Shown in pieces: positions 1 through 6,687 of a stretch of DNA of 7,924 nt. Numbering within the stretch: the first letter of the stretch is position 1; every line of letters starts with the position of its first letter. Position numbers and translations under genes: made by a program. The notes under the pieces were generated by a model. It did not search any database and was not told the DNA's origin. It saw nothing but the letters and a program-made list of their open reading frames with translations. Source of the stretch: Alphaproteobacteria bacterium (GTDB taxonomy: Bacteria; Pseudomonadota; Alphaproteobacteria; Acetobacterales; Acetobacteraceae); contig JAAFHD010000158.1 in assembly GCA_013298245.1 (NCBI GenBank), forward strand, positions 1 to 7,924, in the 5' to 3' direction.

Positions 1-321
1 CACGCGTGCGCCATTCACCGACAGCGTCGCGGGCCAGTGGAAACCCATCGGCATGTCGGGCGGGCCCAGCACGGTCAGCGCATCGGCCAGCGCATTGGCG
101 CCCGCCTGCAAGGCCAGCCGCGCCTGGCCCAATGGCATTTCGGGTTCCAGCACTACCGCTGCCTCGATGCGCGCCGTGCCGCCGAAATGGCACAGCGTGC
201 CCGCGCCGCGTGAGCGCGCCGGCGCGCCTTCCTCCGGCGCCAGCAGCATCGCGGCGCGCATCGCGTCCTGGCCTTCGCGCAGGGGCACGGGCCGGAACAG
301 GCTGGGCAATGTCAGTGTCAT
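1..321 (-). CDS. Biotin/lipoate A/B protein ligase-family protein, N-terminal part (3' end outside window)
   Basis: The gene reads leftwards from ATG at 321 and is open to base 1, giving 107 residues without a stop; the rest is outside the window. The start MTLTLPSLFRPVPLRE, the segment AAVVLEPEMPL followed by a run of Ala/Leu, and the FHWPATLSVNGARV element near residues 94-107 resemble the biotin/lipoate protein ligase-like family of alphaproteobacteria. The last element sits where BirA-type ligases carry their KWPND substrate-binding strand; here the usual Asp/Asn after WP is Ala. Known members are cytosolic and would attach biotin or lipoate to a carrier protein, but for this subfamily the activity is not established and most of the catalytic fold is not visible. 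It is divergent from the iron-sulfur gene at 380, and the same pairing recurs in other alphaproteobacteria near formate dehydrogenase accessory genes (from memory). A weak GGGA lies about 6 bases upstream of the start. The family call is moderately sure; substrate unknown. Confidence 0.7.
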   Translation of the reverse strand, partial: MTLTLPSLFRPVPLREGQDAMRAAMLLAPEEGAPARSRGAGTLCHFGGTARIEAAVVLEPEMPLGQARLALQAGANALADALTVLGPPDMPMGFHWPATLSVNGARV

Positions 322-379
322 GGTGTTCCCGGACGTCTTGCGCACCGGTATAGGACAACCGCTTTACTCGGGAAACGCC
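322..379. promoter_or_regulatory. Divergent intergenic region with a weak candidate leftward promoter
   Basis: This 58-base gap separates two divergent start codons, so it should hold promoters for both. On the minus strand TTTCCC (370-375) and TATACC (347-352) are separated by exactly 17 bases and match the sigma-70 consensus at 3/6 and 4/6 positions, which would give a leader of about 20 bases for the ligase-family gene. On the plus strand I see only a poor pair, TTGCGC (338-343) and TTTACT (363-368), 19 bases apart. No clear operator repeat is visible. This is a guess from spacing and consensus only. Confidence 0.3.
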
Positions 380-2371
380 ATGAACCGCATCGCCTTCGTC
401 TGCACCTGCGAGGACACGATGGAGCCTGACCTGGCCGCCATCGGCCGCGGCTGCGCGGGCGTGGAAATCCGTGGCGCGGAACAGCTCTGCCGCAAGCAGC
501 TGGACCGCTTCCAGGCCGCGCTGGGCGAAGGGCGGCCGATCACCGTCGCCTGCACCCAGGAACAGCCGATCTTCCAGGAAGAGGGCGAGGACGCCGACCT
601 GACTTTCGTGAACATCCGCGAGGCCGCGGGCTGGTCCAAGGAAGGTATCAAGGCATCGCCGAAAATGGCCGCCCTGCTGGCCGCCGCCGCCGTGCCGATG
701 CCGGCGACACCTCTGGTGACGCTGGAATCGCAGGGCGTGTGCCTGGTGCTGGGGCGCGATGATGCAGCGGTCGCGGCCGCGAAGCGCCTGGCCGACACGC
801 TCGACATCACCGTGCTGCTCGACGGCAGCGCCGAGACCGCGCCCGCCATCACCGGCTTCCCCATCCTGCGCGGCCGCGCGCGGGGTGCGACCGGCTATCT
901 CGGCGCCTTCGAGGTGGTGATCGACGGCTATGCCGCTGCCTCTCCATCGTCACGCGCAGCGCATGCCTGGGGGCCATCGCGCGATGGCGCACGCAGCCAG
1001 TGCGACATCATCCTGGACTTGAGCGGCCGCCCCGCCATGTTCCCCGCCCATGACGTGCGCGAGGGCTATCTGCGCGCCGACCCCACCGACCCGCTGGCCG
1101 TGTTGGAAGCGGTGATAAAGGCGCAAACCCTGGTCGGCACCTTCGACAAGCCGCGCTTCGTGACGTTCACCGAAAGCCTCTGCGCGCACTCACGCAACAA
1201 GCGCGTGGGTTGCTCGCGTTGCCTGGATGTCTGCCCCACCGGCGCCATCACACCGGGTAAAGACTCGGTCATCATCAGCGCCGAAATCTGCGCCGGCTGT
1301 GGCGCCTGCGCCGCCGTCTGCCCCACCGGCGCCGCGCAATACGCACTGCCGCCGGCCGAGGCCGTCGCCAAGCGCATCCGCGCAGCCCTCTCCGCGTTTC
1401 GCGATGCCGGCGGCACCGACCCCGTGCTGCTGCTGCACGCCGCGCATGGCGATGCGCTGATCGACGCCGCCGCGCGCCATGGCGATGGGCTGCCCGCACG
1501 CGTCATCCCCATCCGCGTGAACGAACCGACGCAGCTGGACCTGTCGGTTCTGGCCAGCGCCGTCGCCTGGGGTGCGGCGGGCCTGCGCGTCCTGCTGCCC
1601 GCCCGCCGAGCCGAGGGCGCCGACGGCGTGCTGCGCGTGATCGACACGCTGAACGCCGCGACCGACGGCATGGGGCTGGGCGCCCGCGCCGCCGCCATAG
1701 AGACCGACGACCCCTTCGCCATGCTCGACGCGCTGGCCGAAACCCGCGCGCTGCGCACCACCTGGGAAGCCGATTCCGGCCTGCCGCTCGGCGCCCCGCG
1801 CGAGGTCGCGTTGCGCGCCCTGCGCGCGCTCCGCCGCCTCTCCGCCGCCACCACCGAAACCATCGCCCTGCCCGCTTTCGCCGGCTTCGGCGTGGCCCAA
1901 GTCGCGGCCGATGGCTGCACGCTCTGCCTGGCCTGCACCATGGTCTGCCCCACCGGCGCCTTCCGCGCCAATCCGGACCGCCCGGAGCTGTCATTCCTGG
2001 AAGACGCCTGCGTGCAATGCGGCCTCTGCGCCGCGACCTGCCCGGAGAAGGTCATCACCCTCGAACCGCGTCTCAACTTCGCCGAATCGGCCTCCGCCGC
2101 GCAGGTGGTGAAGGCCGAGGAACCGCTGGCCTGCCCGCGCTGCCAGAAACTATTCGGCACCAAATCCAGCGTGGAAAAAGTGAAGGCCAAGCTCGCCTCC
2201 CACTGGATGTTCCAGGACCCCGCGCGCCTGGCCGTGCTGGATTTGTGCGAGGATTGCCGCGTCTTCGAAGCCACCACCGGCGGCATCGACCCCTATGCCG
2301 GTGACGAACGCCCGAACACCAAAACAACCGAGGACTACCTGCGCGAAGCCGAGCGCAACAAGAAGCACTAA
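380..2371 (+). CDS. Large four-cluster 4Fe-4S ferredoxin-type protein (663 aa)
   Basis: This is probably a cytosolic electron-transfer protein, with no signal peptide or membrane segment. The start is set at ATG 380 (MNRIAFVCTCEDTM); the frame is open upstream to 53, but that would run antisense through the divergent gene. Four cluster motifs are visible: C268, C278, C281, C285 with an unusual nine-residue first gap; C304, C307, C310, C314; C513, C516, C519, C523; and C544, C547, C550, C554. In each set the last Cys is followed by Pro. Two classic pairs are thus split by about 200 residues without cluster cysteines. The C-terminus has C585-x2-C588 and C623-x2-C626, which looks like a zinc-ribbon or rubredoxin-like site, and the N-terminus has C8 and C10. 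Similar proteins of about 650 residues in alphaproteobacteria sit near formate dehydrogenase maturation genes (from memory), so a role in supplying or taking electrons for a molybdenum enzyme is plausible. The partner is unknown. The fold and cluster call are sure; the pathway is not. Confidence 0.88.
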   Translation: MNRIAFVCTCEDTMEPDLAAIGRGCAGVEIRGAEQLCRKQLDRFQAALGEGRPITVACTQEQPIFQEEGEDADLTFVNIREAAGWSKEGIKASPKMAALLAAAAVPMPATPLVTLESQGVCLVLGRDDAAVAAAKRLADTLDITVLLDGSAETAPAITGFPILRGRARGATGYLGAFEVVIDGYAAASPSSRAAHAWGPSRDGARSQCDIILDLSGRPAMFPAHDVREGYLRADPTDPLAVLEAVIKAQTLVGTFDKPRFVTFTESLCAHSRNKRVGCSRCLDVCPTGAITPGKDSVIISAEICAGCGACAAVCPTGAAQYALPPAEAVAKRIRAALSAFRDAGGTDPVLLLHAAHGDALIDAAARHGDGLPARVIPIRVNEPTQLDLSVLASAVAWGAAGLRVLLPARRAEGADGVLRVIDTLNAATDGMGLGARAAAIETDDPFAMLDALAETRALRTTWEADSGLPLGAPREVALRALRALRRLSAATTETIALPAFAGFGVAQVAADGCTLCLACTMVCPTGAFRANPDRPELSFLEDACVQCGLCAATCPEKVITLEPRLNFAESASAAQVVKAEEPLACPRCQKLFGTKSSVEKVKAKLASHWMFQDPARLAVLDLCEDCRVFEATTGGIDPYAGDERPNTKTTEDYLREAERNKKH

Positions 2372-2386
2372 CCCCGCTTCACCTCG

Positions 2387-2415
2387 CTGTCATAAATCTG
2401 GCATACCGCTGTAAC
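2387..2415 (+). promoter_or_regulatory. Pho box (PhoB-binding site), three tandem half-sites upstream of ugpB
   Basis: Three 7-base repeats lie in register every 11 bases: CTGTCAT (2387-2393), CTGGCAT (2398-2404) and CTGTAAC (2409-2415), with spacers AAAT and ACCG. The PhoB consensus is two CTGTCAT-like repeats with a 4-base, often AT-rich spacer, so the first two repeats match with one mismatch (GGC for GTC). The third extends the array as in promoters with more than one PhoB dimer. PhoB sites replace the -35 element and lie about 10 bases before the -10; a poor -10-like segment (CCTACT, 2424-2429) is in that zone. The array begins 15 bases after the stop of the iron-sulfur gene and ends 50 bases before ugpB. 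E. coli ugp is a known Pho regulon operon, which fits. Confidence 0.85.
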
Positions 2416-2465
2416 GTCGCGCGCCTACTGGCCCGCGGCCAACAAAACACTGGGAGACCCCCCTC

Positions 2466-3824
2466 ATGAAGCGCCGCACCCTGGGCCTGGCTTCCGCCGG
2501 CCTTGCCTCCACCACCATCGCAGCCCCCGCCATCGCGCAGGGCGGCCCGATCGAGATCCAGTTCTGGCATGGCCTGGCGCAGCCCCTCGGCGGCACGCTG
2601 GAAGCCATCGCCAACCAGTTCAACCAGAGCCAGTCGCGCTTCCGCATCGTGTCCAGCTTCCGTGGTTCGTATCCGGAAACCATGGTCGCCGCGATCGCCG
2701 CGTTCCGCGCCGGCACCGCGCCGCATATCGTGCAAATGTTCGAAGTCGGCACCGGCACCATGATGGCCGCCGGCCGCGCGGTGAAGCCCGTGCACGAACT
2801 GCTGGCCGAGACCGGCGTGCGCATCAATTTCGATGACTATCTGCCGGCCGTGCGCGGCTACTACAGCCTGGCCGATGGCCGCATGATGGGCATGCCCTTC
2901 AACAGCTCCACCGCCATCATGTTCTACAACAAGGACATGTTCCGCCGCGCCGGCCTGAACCCCGATGCGCCGCCCTCCACCTGGGCCGAGCTGCGCGCCG
3001 CCGCGACCCGTATCCGCGCTGCCGGCATCGAAGTGCCGCTGACCACCGCCTGGCCGACCTGGACGCAGGTGGAGCAGTTCAGCGCCATCCACAACACGCC
3101 GCTGGCGACGCTGGACAACGGCTTCGGCGGCCTGGGCGCAGAGCTTCGCGTCAACAACGCGCTGCAAGTGCGCCACATCAACACCCTGATGGAAATGGGC
3201 CGCGAGGGCACCTTCCGCTGGGGCGGGCGCGATGCGGCGGGCGATGCGATCTTCGCCTCCGGCCAGGCGGCGATGAGCTTCGCGTCGTCCGGCGCGCGGT
3301 CGCGCTTCATCAACGAGGTGCCGGGTGGCCTGGCGAACCTCGGTGCCGCGATGCTGCCATTCTACAACGATGTCGGCGGCGCGCCGCTGAACAGCATCAT
3401 CGGTGGTGCGGCCTTCTGGGCGATGAACCGCGGCCCGAATGCGCAGCGCAGCGTTGATGAATATCGTGGTGTGGCGGAATTCTACGCCTTCATCGCGCAG
3501 CCGCAGGTGGCGGCGAACTGGCACACCACCACGGGCTTCCTGCCGGTCACGCGCACCGCGTTTGAACAGGTGCGCGCGTCGGGCTTCTACACGCAGAACC
3601 CGGGTGCGGATGTGCCGATCCAGCAGCTGCTGCGCGGCGGCGGACAAATGACGGGCAACACCCGCGGCATTCGCCTGGGCGGCTTCGTCGAAATCCGCGT
3701 GGCCATGCAGGAAGAGATGGAGCGCGCGTTGCAAGGCCAGCAGACCGCGCAACAGGCGATGGACAACACCGTCACGCGCGGCAACGTTGTGCTGCGCAAC
3801 TTCGAGCGCACCAATCGCGGTTGA
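2466..3824 (+). CDS. ugpB: sn-Glycerol-3-phosphate ABC transporter, periplasmic binding protein UgpB (452 aa)
   Basis: This protein captures sn-glycerol-3-phosphate or glycerophosphodiesters in the periplasm and delivers them to UgpAE. Residues 1-24 form an export signal (MKRRTLGLASAG start, hydrophobic core, AxA-type cut after AIA at 22-24); the RR pair leaves open export by Tat instead of Sec. The mature part aligns with E. coli UgpB (438 aa) along its whole length from memory, with shared blocks such as IAAFR, EVGT-TMMA, PFNSST, IIGGA, NPGAD and the final ERTNRG/EKSTKS-like end. Residues matching the E. coli ligand pocket are kept: Y69, E93, S147, the W196/W199 pair, the SSG at 274-276 and R403 in GIRLGG. 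This supports glycerol-3-phosphate-type specificity over a generic sugar. A GGGAG Shine-Dalgarno sequence (2452-2456) lies 9 bases before the ATG. It is the first gene of the operon, behind a Pho box, so phosphate-starvation induction is expected. Confidence 0.95.
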   Translation: MKRRTLGLASAGLASTTIAAPAIAQGGPIEIQFWHGLAQPLGGTLEAIANQFNQSQSRFRIVSSFRGSYPETMVAAIAAFRAGTAPHIVQMFEVGTGTMMAAGRAVKPVHELLAETGVRINFDDYLPAVRGYYSLADGRMMGMPFNSSTAIMFYNKDMFRRAGLNPDAPPSTWAELRAAATRIRAAGIEVPLTTAWPTWTQVEQFSAIHNTPLATLDNGFGGLGAELRVNNALQVRHINTLMEMGREGTFRWGGRDAAGDAIFASGQAAMSFASSGARSRFINEVPGGLANLGAAMLPFYNDVGGAPLNSIIGGAAFWAMNRGPNAQRSVDEYRGVAEFYAFIAQPQVAANWHTTTGFLPVTRTAFEQVRASGFYTQNPGADVPIQQLLRGGGQMTGNTRGIRLGGFVEIRVAMQEEMERALQGQQTAQQAMDNTVTRGNVVLRNFERTNRG

Positions 3825-3832
3825 TGTCGCCA

Positions 3833-3855
3833 GCGGCGCGGCACCCCCGCGCCGC
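3833..3855 (+). promoter_or_regulatory. Intercistronic hairpin between ugpB and ugpA
   Basis: GCGGCGCGG (3833-3841) and CCGCGCCGC (3847-3855) form a perfect 9-bp all-GC stem with the 5-base loop CACCC. It starts 9 bases after the ugpB stop and ends 6 bases before the ugpA ribosome site. No T-run follows, so it is unlikely to be a full intrinsic terminator. Such hairpins after binding-protein genes (the malE-malF gap is the classic case) protect the upstream mRNA from 3' decay and let the binding protein be made in excess over the permeases. The stem is seen directly; its function is inferred. Confidence 0.6.
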
Positions 3856-3861
3856 CCTTCT

Positions 3862-3866
3862 GGAGA
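3862..3866 (+). promoter_or_regulatory. Ribosome binding site that decides the ugpA start
   Basis: GGAGA ends directly against an ATG at 3867 but stands 6 bases before the in-frame ATG at 3873. Normal spacing therefore favours 3873, which also gives a 295-residue protein, the same length as E. coli UgpA. Confidence 0.7.
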
Positions 3867-3872
3867 ATGCTG

Positions 3873-4760
3873 ATGGCAGCGCCTGCGTCATTCCTGTTCA
3901 AGGGCAAGTTCCTGCCTTTGGTGCTGTTGCTGCCGCAGCTGATCATCACCGGCGTGTTCTTCTTCTGGCCGGCCTTCCAGGCCGTGTACCAATCCTTCCT
4001 GCGCGAGGACGCTTTCGGGCTGTCCTCGCAATTCGTCGGCTTCGAAAACTTCACCGACGTGCTGTCCGACCCGACCTGGCTGCAAAGCTTCGGGCGGACC
4101 ATCTTTTTCTCCACCGCCGTCGCCGGCCTGGCGCTGTCCGTCGCACTTTTCCTGGCCGTGCAGGCCGACAAACAAATCCGCGCCTCCACCACCTTCAAAA
4201 CCATGCTGATCTGGCCTTACGCAGTGGCGCCCGCGGTGGCCGCCGTGCTGTGGCTGTTCATGTTCCACCCGAATATCGGCCTGTTCGGCCGCATGCTGAA
4301 CGCCGCCGGCATCCCGTGGGACTACAAGCTGAATGGTGACCAGGCGATGCTGCTCGTCATCATCGCCAGCGCCTGGAAGCAGGTCTCCTACAACTTCATC
4401 TTCTTCCTGGCGGGGCTGCAGGCCATCCCACGTTCGGTGCTGGAGGCCGCGGCGATCGATGGCGCCAAGCCCATGCGCCGCTTCTGGACGGTGGTCTTCC
4501 CGCTGCTCTCACCCACCGCCTTCTTCCTGCTGGTGGTGAACCTGACCTACGCCTTCTTCGACACCTTCGGCGTGATCCATTCCATCACCCAGGGCGGCCC
4601 CGGCAAGGCGACCGAAACCCTCATCTACCGCGTCTACACCGATGGCGTGATGAACCTGAACCTCGGCACCAGCGCGGCGCAAAGCGTCATCCTGATGATC
4701 ATGGTCATCGCGCTGACCATGGTGCAGTTCCGCTTCATCGAGCGGAAGGTGCATTACTGA
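3873..4760 (+). CDS. ugpA: sn-Glycerol-3-phosphate ABC transporter permease UgpA (295 aa)
   Basis: One of the two inner-membrane subunits that form the import channel with UgpE. Six membrane spans are visible at roughly residues 13-35, 74-97, 111-131, 158-181, 208-230 and 268-288. The EAA loop that docks on the ATPase starts at E191 ([14 protein letters not shown]) between spans 4 and 5. Blocks shared with E. coli UgpA (recalled) include PQLIIT near the N-terminus, [33 protein letters not shown], the TLIY stretch and SAAQSV. The start is chosen at 3873 rather than 3867 for ribosome-site spacing. A 48-base gap with a strong hairpin separates it from ugpB. Its TGA overlaps the ugpE ATG by one base (TGATG), so translation of the two permeases is probably coupled, which suits a 1:1 heterodimer. 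Confidence 0.95.
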   Translation: MAAPASFLFKGKFLPLVLLLPQLIITGVFFFWPAFQAVYQSFLREDAFGLSSQFVGFENFTDVLSDPTWLQSFGRTIFFSTAVAGLALSVALFLAVQADKQIRASTTFKTMLIWPYAVAPAVAAVLWLFMFHPNIGLFGRMLNAAGIPWDYKLNGDQAMLLVIIASAWKQVSYNFIFFLAGLQAIPRSVLEAAAIDGAKPMRRFWTVVFPLLSPTAFFLLVVNLTYAFFDTFGVIHSITQGGPGKATETLIYRVYTDGVMNLNLGTSAAQSVILMIMVIALTMVQFRFIERKVHY

Positions 4761-5599
4761 TGTTGGAAAAACGCTCCCTCTGGCCATACCTGTGGCTCGG
4801 CATTGGCGTGCTGATTTTCGCCTTCCCGATCTACATCACCGTCATCGGCTCCACGCACGACATCAGCACGATCGGGCGCGGCGATGTGCCGCTGCTGCCG
4901 GGCGGGCATGGCGTGGAGAACTACAGCGCCGCCTGGGCCGGCGGCGCGGGCCGCTTCACCACCACGCCGGCCGCGGTGATGCTGGTGAATTCGCTGCTGA
5001 TGGCGGTGCTGATCGCGGCGGGCAAAATCGCCATCTCACTGACCTCCGCCTACGCGGTCGTGTTCTTCCGCTTCCCCTTCCGCATGCTGGCCTTTTGGCT
5101 GATCTTCATCACGCTGATGCTGCCCGTCGAGGTGCGCATCATCCCCACCTTCCAGGTGATGGTGAATCTCGACATGACGAACAGCATGGCCGGCCTGGTG
5201 GTGCCACTCATCGCATCCGCCACGGCCACGCTGCTGTTCCGCCAATTCTTCCTGACCATCCCGCCCGAATACGTGGAAGCCGCGAAGATCGATGGCGCAG
5301 GCCCCATGCGCTTCTTCAAGGATGTCGTGCTGCCGCTGTCCGTCACGAACATCGCCGCACTATTCGTCATCCTGTTTATCTATGGCTGGAACCAGTATCT
5401 CTGGCCGCTGCTGATCGTGAATGATCGCAGCCTGGAAACCATCGTCGTCGGCCTGACCAAGATGATCGGCACCGGCGACGCACAGAACGAATGGAACGTG
5501 ATCATGGCCACCGCCGTCATGGCGCTGCTGCCGCCTGTGGCGGTGGTGGTGCTGATGCAGCGCTGGTTCATCAAGGGCCTGGTGGAGACCGAAAAGTAA
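4760..5599 (+). CDS. ugpE: sn-Glycerol-3-phosphate ABC transporter permease UgpE (279 aa)
   Basis: Second inner-membrane channel subunit, partner of UgpA. Six hydrophobic spans are visible at roughly residues 10-30, 71-100, 107-127, 143-163, 197-218 and 248-268, with the ATPase-docking EAA loop starting at E173 (EAAKIDGAGPMRFF). Near-identical blocks to E. coli UgpE (281 aa, from memory) include FWLIFITLMLPVEVRI, SATAT-LFRQFF, FIYGWNQYLWPLLI and the end GLVETEK. The start ATG overlaps the ugpA stop by one base, and an AAGG-containing purine run lies about 10 bases upstream. The TAA stop again shares one base with the next gene's ATG (TAATG). Membership of the CUT1 branch of ABC importers is clear; the substrate follows from UgpB and the operon. 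Confidence 0.95.
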   Translation: MLEKRSLWPYLWLGIGVLIFAFPIYITVIGSTHDISTIGRGDVPLLPGGHGVENYSAAWAGGAGRFTTTPAAVMLVNSLLMAVLIAAGKIAISLTSAYAVVFFRFPFRMLAFWLIFITLMLPVEVRIIPTFQVMVNLDMTNSMAGLVVPLIASATATLLFRQFFLTIPPEYVEAAKIDGAGPMRFFKDVVLPLSVTNIAALFVILFIYGWNQYLWPLLIVNDRSLETIVVGLTKMIGTGDAQNEWNVIMATAVMALLPPVAVVVLMQRWFIKGLVETEK

Positions 5600-6642
5600 T
5601 GGCGACCCTGAACGTAGCTGGCGTCACCAAGCGCTTCGGCACCACGCAAGTCCTGCACGGCATCGACCTGGATGTGACGGATGGCGAGATGATTGTCATC
5701 GTCGGCGCGTCCGGCTGCGGCAAGTCCACCTTGCTGCGCATCGTGGCGGGGCTGGAAACCGCCACCACCGGCAGCATCCGCATCGAGGAACGCGACGTCA
5801 CCGCACTCGAACCCGCCGAACGCGACGTCGCGATGGTGTTCCAGAACTACGCGCTCTACCCGCACATGACCGTGTTCCAGAACATGGCCTACGGCTTGAA
5901 AATCCGCGGCCGTTCACCGGAAGACATCCGCCGCCGCGTGGCCGAGGCCGCCGGCATGCTGGAAATCCAGCACCTGTTGGAACGCCGCCCGCGCCAGCTC
6001 TCCGGCGGGCAGCGCCAGCGTGTGGCGATGGGCCGCGCCATCGTGCGCGACCCAAAACTCTTCCTGTTCGACGAACCGCTGTCGAACCTGGATGCCAAGC
6101 TGCGCGTGACCATGCGCGCGGAGATCAAGCGCCTGCAACGCCGCCTCGGCGTCACCAGCCTGTTCGTCACGCATGACCAGGTGGAGGCGATGACTTTGGG
6201 CGACCGCCTGGTCGTGATGCACCAGGGTCGCGCCGCACAAATCGCCACACCGATGGAAATCTGGTCGCACCCGGCCGACACCTATGTCGCGGGCTTCATC
6301 GGCAGCCCGTCGATGAATTTTTTACCTGGTGTGATGGAAGCCGGCGCCGTGCGGTTGGAAACCGGCCTGCTGCTGCCCGTCTCGGCGCCGCTGGCCGATG
6401 GGCACAAGGTCACGCTCGGCATCCGCCCGGAACACCTGCTGATCGGCAATGGCGGGCTGACGCTGGCCGTCGAATTGCTGGAACCGCTGGGTGGCGAAAC
6501 CGTGGTGCATGGCAAGCTGGACAACGGCACCACGGTGGTTGCCAAGGTGCCGACTGGCTCCGTGCCGGGTGACACGCTTGGCGTCATCCTGCCCCTCGAT
6601 AAACTGCACATCTTCGATGCGGAGAGCGGCCTCCGGTTGTGA
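5599..6642 (+). CDS. ugpC: sn-Glycerol-3-phosphate ABC transporter ATP-binding protein UgpC (347 aa)
   Basis: Cytoplasmic ATPase that powers UgpAE as a homodimer. The nucleotide-binding domain shows Walker A GASGCGKST (36-44), Q-loop Q82 in FQNYALYPHM, signature LSGGQ (134-138), Walker B LFLFDEP with D158/E159, D-loop SNLDA and switch H192 in VTHDQ. All are intact. The C-terminal part from about residue 235 is the MalK/UgpC-type regulatory (TOBE) region, including GFIGSPSMNFLPG and LGIRPEHL. Length is close to E. coli UgpC (356 aa). The frame is open further upstream to 5491, but ATG 5599 is chosen because it overlaps the ugpE stop by one base, has GGAG about 11 bases upstream and begins with the usual A-x-L-x-V-x-x-V-x-K-x-F strand. 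The C-terminal domain in E. coli mediates inhibition by phosphate; whether that holds here cannot be read from sequence. No ugpQ phosphodiesterase follows. Confidence 0.95.
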   Translation: MATLNVAGVTKRFGTTQVLHGIDLDVTDGEMIVIVGASGCGKSTLLRIVAGLETATTGSIRIEERDVTALEPAERDVAMVFQNYALYPHMTVFQNMAYGLKIRGRSPEDIRRRVAEAAGMLEIQHLLERRPRQLSGGQRQRVAMGRAIVRDPKLFLFDEPLSNLDAKLRVTMRAEIKRLQRRLGVTSLFVTHDQVEAMTLGDRLVVMHQGRAAQIATPMEIWSHPADTYVAGFIGSPSMNFLPGVMEAGAVRLETGLLLPVSAPLADGHKVTLGIRPEHLLIGNGGLTLAVELLEPLGGETVVHGKLDNGTTVVAKVPTGSVPGDTLGVILPLDKLHIFDAESGLRL

Positions 6643-6648
6643 CTGGCC

Positions 6649-6676
6649 CCGCGCGGCGGCATCATCGCCGGCGCGG
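6649..6676 (+). promoter_or_regulatory. Hairpin between ugpC and the dioxygenase gene, reaching into its Shine-Dalgarno
   Basis: CCGCGC (6649-6654) pairs with GCGCGG (6671-6676), and CGGC (6657-6660) pairs with GCCG (6667-6670), leaving a two-base bulge (6655-6656) and loop ATCATC. This is a 10-bp all-GC stem in a 45-base gap. The last two paired G's (6675-6676) are also the first two bases of the GGAGGA ribosome site. It may lower translation or slow RNA decay. There is no T-run, so full termination is unlikely. Structure seen; function inferred. Confidence 0.5.
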
Positions 6677-6680
6677 AGGA
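6675..6680 (+). promoter_or_regulatory. Strong Shine-Dalgarno site of the dioxygenase gene
   Basis: GGAGGA stands 7 bases before ATG 6688 and is the best ribosome site in the window. An ATG at 6681 directly abuts it and is out of frame, so 6688 is the supported start. Its first two bases are paired in the hairpin just upstream. Confidence 0.7.
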
Positions 6681-6687
6681 ATGGTTC

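Noticed and set aside
53..379. Upstream in-frame extension of the iron-sulfur protein
   Set aside because: It would run antisense through the convincingly coding minus-strand ligase-family gene, and its residues look like low-complexity GC-driven sequence. ATG 380 gives the family-like N-terminus.
1066..2286. Long open frame on the minus strand opposite the iron-sulfur gene
   Set aside because: It is Ser/Arg/Ala-rich with no domain and is a shadow of the cysteine-motif gene on the plus strand.
2429..2441. TGGCC-CGC-GGCCA small hairpin in the ugpB leader
   Set aside because: A 5-bp stem with a 3-base loop is too weak and too common in GC-rich DNA to call a riboregulator or terminator.
2379..3752. 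Long open frame on the minus strand opposite ugpB
   Set aside because: Its His/Ala/Arg/Gly-rich translation has no recognisable motif, and it lies opposite a gene that aligns end to end with UgpB. Long antisense frames are expected at this GC content.
3867..3872. ATG at 3867 as the ugpA start
   Set aside because: GGAGA abuts it with no spacing, whereas ATG 3873 has 6-base spacing and gives the E. coli length.
5491..5598. Upstream extension of ugpC
   Set aside because: It overlaps the conserved C-terminus of ugpE, and the one-base overlap ATG at 5599 yields the normal UgpC N-terminal strand.
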